Counted from the first letter of the stretch, positions 1-6,608 are shown. The stretch: 10,196 bases of DNA from Candidatus Alcyoniella australis (GCA_030765605.1 JAVCCG010000028.1:1-10196), one strand, 5' to 3'. Made by a program: numbers and translations. Notes: generated by a model from the sequence alone, not told the origin.

Positions 1-132
1 GTCATAGTGCCTTTCGACCACGAGGGTTATCGGCTGCTGACGGAGGGCATTGAAAGCAGCGATGATGGCACTGCGCCTATTGACTGGGCCTCTGAAAAGT
101 TTCCATCGGGTCCAATTTGCGGAGCCATTTTA
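1..132 (+). other. edge-truncated open frame, coding status unresolved
   Basis: Frame 1 is open from the window edge and runs to about 348. Only the first ~44 codons read like protein (VPFDHEGYRLLTEGIESSDD), and a strong hairpin follows at once at 133-158. Beyond the hairpin the frame crosses repeated AT-rich DNA and its composition is not protein-like. This could be the 3' end of a gene lying to the left whose original stop has been lost, or chance. I recognise no family. Confidence 0.2.
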
Positions 133-158
133 GCGGGGCGACCAACCGGTCGCCCCGC
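133..158. terminator. perfect 11-bp GC hairpin
   Basis: GCGGGGCGACC and GGTCGCCCCGC form a perfect 11-bp stem around the 4-base loop AACC. No T-run follows on either strand, so it is not a canonical intrinsic terminator. A second, weaker stem (GGAGCCCC with GGGGCTTCC, about 170-201) lies just downstream. The pair probably marks the end of transcription of a gene left of the window, or a REP-like extragenic palindrome. Confidence 0.4.
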
Positions 159-224
159 GTCGTTTAACGGGAGCCCCAATCGGCAACGGTCGGGGCTTCC
201 GCCTTTCAGGGCCAGTCGTGGCGA

Positions 225-284
225 GACAAATAGGGGGACACCAGAGACAAATAGGAAACAAATAGGGGGACACCATACCTATTT
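225..284. repeat. clustered ACAAATAGG(GGGACACCA) repeats with a small palindrome
   Basis: The motif ACAAATAGGGGGACACCA occurs in full at 226-243 and again ending at 275, with a truncated copy (GACAAATAGG) at 246-255 between them. The last copy forms a perfect 7-bp inverted repeat, AAATAGG (260-266) with CCTATTT (278-284). GGGGACAC-type units like these are, to my knowledge, common beside REP-associated tyrosine transposase genes in deltaproteobacterial genomes. No transposase is present here, so they would be non-autonomous or leftover copies. Confidence 0.5.
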
Positions 285-385
285 ATTGCCAGACAAGTCA
301 CAACAAACTCCACGTCTCCACGTAGATTCTTCGGCCTGCGTCCTCTGAATGACGGAGTGGCGTCAATGTCTACTAGGCAATGAAA

Positions 386-404
386 GGGACACGATACTTA
401 ATTA
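386..404 (+). repeat. GGGACAC...TTAATT repeat unit, solitary direct copy
   Basis: GGGACACGATACTTAATTA matches the units at 493-511 (same orientation) and 565-583 (opposite orientation) with two or three differences. It belongs to the same dispersed repeat group as the neighbouring GGGGACAC elements. No gene is attached to it. Confidence 0.5.
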
Positions 405-492
405 TTGTCAATGGTCCTGTTTCTGTTATCTTTTTCCCATGACACGTATATCGCGAGTGGTGGCCCCTGGGATTCCTCATCCCCGGAGTTTT

Positions 493-583
493 GGGGACAC
501 GAAACTTAATTGACTGTTGACGCCATACCTCTATTAGTGCTTATCTATCAGTTGGTTAAACTATAATTAAGTATCATGTCCCC
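493..583. repeat. imperfect inverted repeat pair, GGGGACAC...CTTAATT
   Basis: GGGGACACGAAACTTAATT (493-511) faces AATTAAGTATCATGTCCCC (565-583). The second arm's complement is GGGGACATGATACTTAATT, so the 19-base arms differ at two positions and enclose 53 bases. The enclosed sequence encodes nothing recognisable. The structure resembles a small non-autonomous mobile element or REP doublet. Target-site duplications are not evident by eye. Confidence 0.5.
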
Positions 584-637
584 CAAACTAACCCTGCTCT
601 TGTAACGCCGAATTTCACCCGCCAAGTAAGATAGCAT

Positions 638-667
638 TTGACACAACTCCCCATCCACTGGTAAAAT
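638..667 (+). promoter_or_regulatory. possible sigma-70 promoter
   Basis: TTGACA (638-643) is separated by 18 bases from TAAAAT (662-667). The hexamers are good, but AT-rich DNA produces such matches often. No open frame follows, so any transcript would be non-coding. Confidence 0.3.
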
Positions 668-1070
668 ATAAAGGTGCTCATTGAAAACCGAATCTCGGAC
701 GGCGATTGAACAAAAAAACTGAGGGGCGGCTAGTTGACATAATGTTTTGCCAAAAATTCCATACGATTATTTCGCACTAGAATCAGCAACTTACAGACCG
801 GCGAAAACTCAACCTATGCGATCAACTAAGCCCTATCGTACTCGCGCGGAATTACAGCGGAATCGCGGTTTTTTTCGAAAGATTATCGCATGCGTGCGGT
901 TTCAAGATTACCCTGATTAATCAAGAGCTTACGCGACAGGGGAAAACAGTATATGAACATCGCATGGAGCCAAATCGCGATTACCCTGCAATTCCAACGA
1001 CTATACGCGCTTCGTAACCTATACGAAATCTGTGATTTGAAATCCCAATTCGCATGCAAGTCCTAAAGTA

Positions 1071-1126
1071 TTTTACCAAGGGCGGGCTGTTAAGCCGTTG
1101 ATTATTAGAGACAAACCCGGGTAAAA
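1071..1126. other. foldable nested inverted repeat
   Basis: TTTTACC (1071-1077) pairs with GGTAAAA (1120-1126). After a small internal loop, GGG (1080-1082) pairs with CCC (1116-1118). Inside, GGCT (1085-1088) pairs with AGCC (1093-1096) around GTTA. GCTGTT (1086-1091) can instead pair with AACAGC (1125-1130), which is incompatible with both the outer and inner stems. This could be a structured RNA or chance folding; no conservation data are available. Confidence 0.25.
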
Positions 1127-1196
1127 CAGCGAAATCCAGCATGTAAAGTATCACTTGACATTATCGCGCATACACCTTGATAAGAAGCGGGTCTTT

Positions 1197-1219
1197 GGCG
1201 ATTCGCCTAGTCCGGACTA
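1197..1219. repeat. two adjacent short palindromes
   Basis: GGCGATTCGCC (5-bp arms, 1-base centre, 1197-1207) directly abuts the perfect 12-bp palindrome TAGTCCGGACTA (1208-1219). They lie about 70 bases past the stop codon of the minus-strand membrane-protein gene and could aid 3'-end formation or bind a protein. No T-run accompanies them. Confidence 0.3.
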
Positions 1220-1286
1220 TTCATGAGGGTTCGTCAGCAAGGCGTGCAAGTGTGCGACACAGTAGAAGCATCGTCAATAGTGCGGG

Positions 1287-1646
1287 CTAGAGCAGCCGAT
1301 CAACGATTGTGCCCAGGCCCCAGCTTGCGGCGTTGGCCACCAGCGAGGCGCAGGCCGCGCGCCCCAGGGAGATCGGCCGGGCGATCAGCCAGAAGGTCAG
1401 GGTCTCGATCAGCACGACCAGCGATTCGCCGGTAGCCAGATAAAGCTCATAATTATCGGGTATTACCATCGGCCAGGCGAACCACAGCAGCGGGTGCGTC
1501 AGGCAGGTGCCCGCAGCACCGGCCACTGCCGCGCGCCACAGCGGGACTTGACCCCGCGCAAAGAGCACGAAGATCGGCACCTCGACCGCCAGGGTAAAAA
1601 CAAATGCTTTGAGCCACAGAATCATCAACCAATGCAGTTCCGACAT
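1287..1646 (-). CDS. small four-helix membrane protein in SOS operon
   Basis: A 119-residue protein with four likely membrane segments (about 7-29, 36-58, 68-90, 95-115) and no signal-peptide character. It shows an internal duplication. Residues 22-42 and 81-100 share the pattern E-x3-F-x-L-x-A-R-x(3-4)-L-x-R-A-A-x-A, so the protein is two copies of a two-helix unit. Intramembrane Glu22 and Glu81, His51-Pro52 and Asn105 stand out. I recognise the style of an uncharacterised small membrane family but cannot name it. The ATG lies 3 bases after the lexA stop, so it is almost certainly co-transcribed and probably coupled with lexA, which would make it DNA-damage inducible. No strong Shine-Dalgarno sequence is visible. 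Function unknown. Confidence 0.8.
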   Translation of the reverse strand: MSELHWLMILWLKAFVFTLAVEVPIFVLFARGQVPLWRAAVAGAAGTCLTHPLLWFAWPMVIPDNYELYLATGESLVVLIETLTFWLIARPISLGRAACASLVANAASWGLGTIVDRLL

Positions 1647-1649
1647 CAG

Positions 1650-2267
1650 CTAGAGCCTGCGGTGTACGGCCACCACGCGACCGGCAATGCGCAGCTCGGT
1701 GGCGGTGGTGATGCGGATCGGTTGGTAGTCGGGGTTGCTGGGCATCAGCAGCGGCCCGTCGCCATCCTCGAGCATGCGTTTGACCGTGGCCTCGCCGTCA
1801 ACCAGCGCCACCACGATGTCGCCTGGATGCACCTCGGCGCGGCTGTCCACGAACGCCAGGTCGTTGTCCATGATCCCGTCGCCGCTCATTGAATCGCCGC
1901 GCACGCGCAAACAGAACAGGCCGGGCTTGGGCGGAATCAGGCCCAGGGGATCGATCAGCTCCTCGAGCGACTCGTCCGAGAGCGCAGGCACTCCGGCGCG
2001 CACACGTCCCAGCAGCGGCACCAGACCCGGCTGACCCAGGGCCGCTCTGCCGCGGGGAGTGACGCGCCACGAGCGGCTGCGGCCCGGCGCGTTGTCGGCC
2101 AGGTCCAATCCTTTGAGCGCACGTAGCGCTTCGCTGATCGCGTTGACGCTGCGCAGGCCGAGCTGTTGTTGAAGCTGGCGCAGGGTCGGCGGCATGCCCA
2201 GCTCGGCGGTCAGCTCCCACAGCGCGTCGAGCACGCGGACACGGGCGTTGGTCAGCCGTTGGGCCAT
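1650..2267 (-). CDS. lexA: LexA SOS repressor
   Basis: A 205-residue LexA, the usual length. The N-terminal winged helix is at about 1-70. Its recognition helix reads RSVNAISEAL, keeping Ser40, Asn42, Ala43 and Glu46, which correspond to E. coli Ser39, Asn41, Ala42 and Glu45. The autocleavage site is Ala91-Gly92 (GRVRAGVP), and the catalytic dyad is Ser126 (GDSM) and Lys163 (ATVKRM). The protein represses SOS genes and cleaves itself when bound by RecA filaments. The start is supported by GAGAGGG (2274-2280) six bases upstream. It follows dinB by 65 bases, with no LexA box of its own seen in the gap. An ATGAG/CTCAT inverted repeat (2322-2336) spans the dinB stop. Expression therefore probably depends on the SOS promoter upstream of dinB, giving autoregulation through the operon. 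A LexA paralogue rather than the sole LexA is possible. Confidence 0.95.
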   Translation of the reverse strand: MAQRLTNARVRVLDALWELTAELGMPPTLRQLQQQLGLRSVNAISEALRALKGLDLADNAPGRSRSWRVTPRGRAALGQPGLVPLLGRVRAGVPALSDESLEELIDPLGLIPPKPGLFCLRVRGDSMSGDGIMDNDLAFVDSRAEVHPGDIVVALVDGEATVKRMLEDGDGPLLMPSNPDYQPIRITTATELRIAGRVVAVHRRL

Positions 2268-2332
2268 GTATCACCCTCTCGCGCATGGCGTTGGTTGTTG
2301 GTCAACGTACCTCTTTGCGTCATGAGTCAGGC

Positions 2333-3573
2333 TCATTTGCGGGTTTTATCGCTAGTTAAGGCCGCGGTGCTGGCCGGTAAAACCGCGCCTTTGCCAAAGC
2401 GCTGCCAGATCTCGTCGCAGGCCGGGCCCAGCAGCTGCATCCGACGCTCGTCCGGGCCGGATCGCCCAACAGCTCGCCCTGGCCCACCGGCCGGTCGACC
2501 AGGCCGCGTACGGCGAATCCGATCAGCCGCAACGGACGATGGTCGCGCCAGGCTTGATCGAACATTTCGTGGGCCGCGTGCAGCAACGTGGCCGTTACCT
2601 GGGTCGCGCAGGGCAATGTCAGGCCGCGGGTGATGGTCGAAAAGTCGGCGTAGCGCAGCTTGAGCCCCACGCTCTTGGCGTACAGCCGTTGGGAGCGCAG
2701 GCGGTTGCCCACACGCGCCACAAGCCGGTCGAGGCAAGCCTCGAGCTGCGCGCGCTGGGCCAGATCGCTGGCGAAAGTCTGCTCGTGGCTGATCGAACGC
2801 CGCTCGTGCTCGGTGTGCACCGGCGTGGAATCAATGCCGCCGGCCATCTGTTTCAGCCGCGGACCGTGCACACCGAACGTGCTCAGCAGCCACTGCTCGG
2901 AGGTCTGGGCCAGTTGACCGATGGTCTCGATGTTGTGGCGCGCCAGTTGTTGTTGGGCTCGCGGCCCGACTCCCCACAGCCGTCCCACGGCCAAGGGTGC
3001 GAGGAATGCGCGAGACTCTCCGGGAGGCACCACCACCAGGCCGTCGGGCTTTTGCAGGTCGCTGGCGACCTTGGCCACTAGTCGGCTGTCGGCCAGACCC
3101 ACTGAGGCGGTCAGCTCCAGCTCGTGGGCCACCCGCAGCTTGACCTGCTGGGCCACACCCCGGGGCGGACCCCACAGCCGCGCCGTGCCCTCTAGGTCGA
3201 CGAACGCCTCGTCGCAACTCAGCGGCTCGACCAGCGGACTGTAGCTGCGCAAAATCTCGAACAGCAGATTGGACGCCGTGTTGTAGGCATCAAAGCGCGG
3301 ATCCACGCGCACCAGGTTGGGGCACAACAGCAAAGCGCGGGCCATGGACATCGCCGAATGCACGCCGAATTGCCGCGCCTCGTAACTAGCGGCCGCCACC
3401 ACGCCCCGGCCCTGGGCCGGACCGCCCACTGCCACCGGACGGCCGCGCAACGTCGGATCGTCGCGTTGCTCGATCGACGCGAAAAACGCGTCCATGTCCA
3501 CGTGCATAATCGCGCGTTGCCGGTTGCATAACTTTTGTGCAGTGGCCGCGCCCGATACAATTCGGTTGCCCAT
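2333..3573 (-). CDS. dinB: DNA polymerase IV (DinB), frameshifted near the 3' end
   Basis: A Y-family translesion polymerase. From the ATG at 3573, HVDMDAFF lies at 24-31 (catalytic Asp26, steric-gate Phe31) and SCDEAFVDL at 119-127 (Asp121, Glu122). Helix-hairpin-helix and little-finger regions follow. As sequenced, the frame runs to a stop at 2356, and its last ~33 residues (after GELLGDP) are not DinB-like. Adding one base at 2457-2458 restores GPDERRMQLLGPACDEIWQR and then FGKGAV, a normal DinB C-terminus, ending at 2333 (413 residues). GQGELLG before the break may be the clamp-binding motif. The in-frame GTG at 3582 coincides with the predicted transcription start and the ATG at 3505-3507 would cut the first beta strand, so 3573 is preferred, although it lacks a clear ribosome site. 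The indel may be a sequencing error in a GC palindrome or a real mutation. Confidence 0.9.
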
Positions 3574-3588
3574 GCTGCTCACAGGGGC

Positions 3589-3616
3589 ATTATACTGTAC
3601 ATTTGTACAGCTTCAA
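3589..3616 (-). promoter_or_regulatory. SOS promoter with LexA box for dinB-lexA operon
   Basis: On the minus strand, TTGAAG (-35, 3611-3616) and a consensus TATAAT (-10, 3589-3594) are separated by exactly 16 bases. Those 16 bases (3595-3610) are CTGTACAAATGTACAG, a CTG-N10-CAG box with perfect 6-bp arms. The full site reads on into ACAGTA as in the E. coli consensus. LexA bound here would block polymerase directly. The predicted start is near 3582, leaving almost no leader before the first possible dinB start codons. Confidence 0.88.
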
Positions 3617-3784
3617 GGCGAATATCGAATTTTTAACATCAAAAAACTGAGAGGCCGCCGTGAAAATTTGACCCATGAATTCGATGTTTTGCAGTTCTAG
3701 CCTATGTTATCGATGTGATTCATGCCCCTGCCCGCGGATAACAGGTTGAAATTACATGTCCTTGTTTTTCAATCTGTATCACCC

Positions 3785-3814
3785 TTGACACATGGCACAT
3801 GGCTTGCTTATAAT
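3785..3814 (+). promoter_or_regulatory. near-consensus sigma-70 promoter of a small RNA
   Basis: TTGACA (3785-3790) and TATAAT (3809-3814) are both perfect hexamers, with an 18-base spacer. The predicted start is around 3822. It is the strongest promoter match seen in the window and points at a short sequence that ends in an intrinsic terminator rather than at a gene. The 168 bases between the SOS promoter and this site contain nothing else I can support. Confidence 0.75.
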
Positions 3815-3821
3815 CCGTTTT

Positions 3822-3902
3822 GCAGGAAACGTGATAGCTTCACACCGTAGCTATTGACCTCCTTTTTGGATGCTGAGGTTGCCCCGCCTCAGCCCTTTTT
3901 TT
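3822..3902 (+). ncRNA. candidate small RNA with anti-Shine-Dalgarno linker
   Basis: An ~81-nt transcript is bounded by a consensus promoter and an intrinsic terminator, with no credible open frame. The 5' part has a hairpin with ATAGCT (3834-3839) and AGCTAT (3849-3854) around a 9-base loop. An apparently single-stranded linker follows with ACCTCCTTTTT (3857-3867), which includes the anti-Shine-Dalgarno core of 16S rRNA (CCUCC). Then comes the terminator hairpin. Such a C-rich or CCUCC linker is typical of trans-acting riboregulators that pair with ribosome-binding sites. I do not recognise a known RNA family. It might instead be a terminated leader of a lost gene. Confidence 0.6.
3872..3902 (+). 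terminator. intrinsic terminator of the small RNA
   Basis: GCTGAGG (3872-3878) pairs with CCTCAGC (3887-3893) around an 8-base loop, followed after CC by seven T residues (3896-3902). It works only in the plus direction; the minus strand lacks a T-run after the stem. Confidence 0.85.
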
Positions 3903-3958
3903 ATCCATTACACACGATTCCCAATCCCCCATTTAGGCCGCAGCAAAAAACGCGAGCA

Positions 3959-4033
3959 GACCAAGGTCGTAGCTCAATGGCCCTGGCTGCGTCGGATGAT
4001 GGAGGGTGGGTAATAATGTTGAATAACATTATT
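3959..4033. repeat. intergenic repeat copy A, conserved block plus AT palindrome
   Basis: The block GACCAAGGTCGTAGCTCA (3959-3976) is followed 35 bases later by a perfect palindrome. Its arms are AATAATGTT (4012-4020) and AACATTATT (4025-4033), with spacer GAAT. A second copy in the same orientation and almost the same spacing lies at 6539-6608. The palindrome ends 9 bases past the stop of the minus-strand gene at 4043, so in a transcript it would form a 9-bp hairpin in the 3' untranslated region. No T-run follows. Confidence 0.6.
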
Positions 4034-4042
4034 TGGTGAACA

Positions 4043-4780
4043 CTAACGGGGCAGGGCTCCGGTGATCCCTTTGTAGCGCGGGATTTTCGCCGCCTCAAAA
4101 CCAAGCTGCACCGCCTCGATCACCACGGCGATCTTGTCGCCGCCGGGCGAAATCGAGACGTAGACGATCTTGTACTGAATGAATTTGCGCCAGGCCGAGC
4201 GGTCGGCCTGCAGTACCTGCCAGGGGCCGGAGTTGCGGCGGATCGAGAGGCTGAACTTGGATTTGGCGTCCCAGGGGTTCTCCGCATTTTGCTCGACGCT
4301 CTGTTCGAGTTTGATCTCGTAGTGTTGGTCGCCCAGGCTGAAGCGCACCAGGTTCTCGCCGAACTGTTTGATCACCGAGTCGTAGCCCAGCCAGACCGCG
4401 ATCGGTTGGCGGTAAACCTCGTTGCCCTTTCGGCCGCGGATCCCCAAGGCTCCCAGTTGGGTGTGCGTGCGTTGGTCGAACCGCGCGGCGTCGTTGGCAG
4501 CGCGCTCCATGTCCGGGTAGTCCCGCTCGGTGAACTCGCCCTCGAGCTTCTTGACGAAATCGTTTTTCAGCGCGTCGATCACGTACACGTGGATCGACTC
4601 GCCGGCCAGCGCCCCGCCGGAATAGTCACCGCGCTCGCCGAACGCCCACAGTTTGTCGTCGTCGGACCAGCCGTAGATGACCAGCGTGTTGCCCGTGGGC
4701 ATCGGCTGAGCCGCTGCAACGGCCGCAAAGGTCAGGGCCGAGAGCAGGACCGCAATGATCGCCACGGTGCGCATCGTCAT
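4043..4780 (-). CDS. secreted DUF2259-like protein
   Basis: A 245-residue protein with an N-terminal signal peptide (hydrophobic 5-22, cleavage likely after AAA at 24). The mature part has WSDDDKLWAFGERG (38-51) and SIHVYVID (62-69). Its C-terminal region has WQVLQAD, SPGGDKIAVVI and GFEAAKIPRYKGITGALP. This layout recalls the predicted secreted family DUF2259, from memory of its pattern (FxxDGxYFAFEEYG, IYVID, terminal GFEGP...VTG). That assignment is an inference. The ATG shares its A with the TAA stop of the upstream protease gene (TAATG), with GGAG five bases before the start, so the two are translationally coupled. A longer frame begins at 4870 inside the upstream gene but would bury the signal peptide, so I rejected it. 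A second ATG at 4774 is also possible. Periplasmic or exported; no enzymatic motif seen. Confidence 0.75.
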   Translation of the reverse strand: MTMRTVAIIAVLLSALTFAAVAAAQPMPTGNTLVIYGWSDDDKLWAFGERGDYSGGALAGESIHVYVIDALKNDFVKKLEGEFTERDYPDMERAANDAARFDQRTHTQLGALGIRGRKGNEVYRQPIAVWLGYDSVIKQFGENLVRFSLGDQHYEIKLEQSVEQNAENPWDAKSKFSLSIRRNSGPWQVLQADRSAWRKFIQYKIVYVSISPGGDKIAVVIEAVQLGFEAAKIPRYKGITGALPR

Positions 4781-6426
4781 TACTGCTCCATCAGTCGCAG
4801 GATGGTGGCCTGCTGCCAGCGCCGCAGCTCGTTCAGCCGCTCGGGATGGAACGGCGGCGGATCGAGCCAAGCCGGCGAGATCGCGCTTGGCGCGGGACGA
4901 TACTTATCGTCGGCCAGGGCCGGCAGATCGGGGCCCGATTGCTCGGTGGGCCAGGTATCGAATTTAAAGCGCGAGTTGTAGACCAGCAGCACACCGCCGC
5001 TCACGTCGAACGGCGCTTCGAGGTCCACGTTGTCGCCCGAATCGATCCCGGCGTAGAGCATGTTGGGTCCCTGGGTTGTGGGGTAGTTGATCGGGCTGGT
5101 GCCCAGCTTAAAAAGCGCGCCGCTGAACGACTCGAGGGCCAGCGAGGTGGTGCCCGCATCGACTCGCGGAACGCTGTGGGCGGCGAAGCTGAGCATCTCG
5201 CCGAATCCGTAGCGCCCGCTGGAGGCCTGAACCCAATTGGCGATCAGGTTGCTCATCTGCACCGTGGCGAACGACTCGTCCAGGGTGTTGACCAGGAATT
5301 GCTGCACTTGGTCGGGGCCGCCGTTGCTCAGCGTGAACACGTCGCCGTAGGTCTGGACCCCGTCCAGGCGCGAGGCCACGTAGGTCCAGAACAGGTAGGC
5401 CTGGACGTAGTTGTCGTAGAGCCCCCAGGTCCAGTTGACCAGCGACAGGCCGTTGCCGATCAATCCGTTGGGATCGCTCAGGTAGTAGCTCAGGGCGCCG
5501 GAGTTGATTCCGTAGACCGCGTGTACAGCGCATTCGGCCAGGCCCTCGTCGTGATAGGCCCAGTACGGGTTGGTCTGACCATGCTCCTCGTTGTACAGCA
5601 AGTGCTGGAACTCGTGGGGCACCACCTGCTCGTAATAGAACGAACCGTTGACCACGTTGATATAGACCATCTCCATCTCGTTGGAGTGAATGCCCCACCA
5701 ATCCATGGTCTGCTCGTTAGGGTAGGAGTTGATCGACGAGAAGTAGCCGCCGTAGTACGGCCCGCCGTCGAGCCCGAGGATCAGCACCTTGCCGTTGTCG
5801 TCGATGTCCCCCGGTTCGCAGAACAGCTCGGTTTCGGTCGGGTAGATGTGTTGGTCGAATTGCTCGACCGTGGTCTGGGCGTTGTCCACGACCATGCCCT
5901 GCTCAACGTAGACCACGCCGTAATCGCCCACTGCCGCGCGTTGGGCCGTAAGCTGGTACTCGTCGAAATCCGGGGTACTGAAGTCAACGGCCCAAAGCTG
6001 TGCGGTGTCCGCCGACCAGAAGTCGCCGCCAACGCCCTGCCCGGGGTCAGTGCCGCCTGCTTGCAGCGTATATTGCAGGCCCAGCTTCTGCTTGCCCGTG
6101 GTCAGTGTGGCCCGGGCCGTCTCCGCATCGTAGGTCACTGATTCGATTTCCAGCTCGTGGATCTCGGAGCTGATCTGATAGGTGCGCACATCACCGGCCA
6201 ACGCCGTGCTCGGATCGACGCTGAACACGATCACCACGCTGTACTCGTCCGGCGCGCTGAGCTGCTCAAGCTCAATACCGTCCCACGGACCCAGGTCGTC
6301 GTCATCGTCGTCATCGCCGCCCGATCCGCCGCCACCGTCGTCATCATCGCCACCGCCGCAACCCACGACCAGCGTCAGGGCGGCCAGGGCCAACAGCAGC
6401 GCCAAGATCCATCGATATCCGTTCAT
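4780..6426 (-). CDS. M30-like metalloprotease lipoprotein
   Basis: Residue numbers here count from the in-frame GTG at 6429; subtract 1 for the chosen ATG start at 6426. The protein begins with a lipoprotein signal ending in LVVGC (Cys24), followed by a Gly/Asp-rich linker (about 25-45) that would hold the catalytic part away from the membrane. The zinc site is HEFQH (272-276), with EGLAE (295-299) supplying a likely third ligand 19 residues later, the gluzincin pattern. Upstream GDIDDNGKVLILGLDG (207-222) and SNEMEMVY (249-256) resemble hyicolysin-type M30 peptidases. The C-terminal half is probably a beta-rich extension. AGGAA lies 7 bases before the ATG; the GTG is too close to it. The substrate is unknown. 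The gene leads a coupled pair with the DUF2259-like gene, perhaps its partner or substrate. A -10-like TACAAT at 6464-6469 (minus) lacks a good -35. Confidence 0.85.
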   Translation of the reverse strand: MNGYRWILALLLALAALTLVVGCGGGDDDDGGGGSGGDDDDDDDLGPWDGIELEQLSAPDEYSVVIVFSVDPSTALAGDVRTYQISSEIHELEIESVTYDAETARATLTTGKQKLGLQYTLQAGGTDPGQGVGGDFWSADTAQLWAVDFSTPDFDEYQLTAQRAAVGDYGVVYVEQGMVVDNAQTTVEQFDQHIYPTETELFCEPGDIDDNGKVLILGLDGGPYYGGYFSSINSYPNEQTMDWWGIHSNEMEMVYINVVNGSFYYEQVVPHEFQHLLYNEEHGQTNPYWAYHDEGLAECAVHAVYGINSGALSYYLSDPNGLIGNGLSLVNWTWGLYDNYVQAYLFWTYVASRLDGVQTYGDVFTLSNGGPDQVQQFLVNTLDESFATVQMSNLIANWVQASSGRYGFGEMLSFAAHSVPRVDAGTTSLALESFSGALFKLGTSPINYPTTQGPNMLYAGIDSGDNVDLEAPFDVSGGVLLVYNSRFKFDTWPTEQSGPDLPALADDKYRPAPSAISPAWLDPPPFHPERLNELRRWQQATILRLMEQ

Positions 6427-6538
6427 CACAGCTTCCTTATAATGTGCAATGCTCTAGCCGATAATTGTATCAAGAGCGGTGCGGCCAGTCCGCGAGGCAC
6501 CTTTGAGGCAGCTCGGGGCTACGGCAAAACACACGAAT

Positions 6539-6608
6539 GACCATGGTCGTGGCTCAGTTATGATCTTTGCGCCGCGGGGCGACTCTTTATAATGTTATCC
6601 AACATTAT
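6539..6608. repeat. intergenic repeat copy B, conserved block plus AT palindrome
   Basis: GACCATGGTCGTGGCTCA (6539-6556) differs from copy A's block at two of 18 positions. Further short identity (GCG-CG) lies at the same offset. A palindrome follows after 32 bases, with arms ATAATGTT (6589-6596) and AACATTAT (6601-6608) and spacer ATCC. It lies 17 bases past the stop of the minus-strand gene at 6626, the same relative position as copy A. The rest of the 6430-6625 gap shows no gene. Confidence 0.6.

Larger units (their letters stand above)
590..1286. other. AT-rich stretch without a gene
   Basis: No reading frame on either strand looks coding; stops are frequent in all six frames. The stretch is visibly more AT-rich than the gene blocks to its right. 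It holds a possible promoter (638-667), a T7 run (869-875) after a weak stem, a 10-bp palindrome TGATTAATCA (914-923), a foldable segment (1071-1126) and two short palindromes near 1197-1219. It may be decayed mobile DNA or carry an unannotated RNA. Confidence 0.5.

Noticed and set aside
862-875. intrinsic terminator before the T7 run
   Set aside because: Only a 4-bp CGCG stem with a long loop precedes the T-run, too weak to support a terminator call.
1155-1183. TTGACA at 1155 as a promoter
   Set aside because: At 16-18 bases downstream no acceptable -10 hexamer exists (TGATAA is poor). The TTGACA at 734 has the same problem.
3959-4010. tRNA-like GTAGCTCA in repeat copy A
   Set aside because: It resembles the D-arm of a tRNA, but no acceptor stem, anticodon arm or T-arm can be drawn in either repeat copy.
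3854-4039. 61-codon plus-strand frame from a TTG
   Set aside because: It reads through the intrinsic terminator, has no ribosome site and no protein-like composition.
4846-6141. 431-codon plus-strand open frame opposite the protease gene
   Set aside because: It mirrors the GC-rich third-position pattern of the minus-strand protease gene, which has a lipobox, zinc motif and ribosome site. The plus frame has no recognisable domain and no ribosome site.
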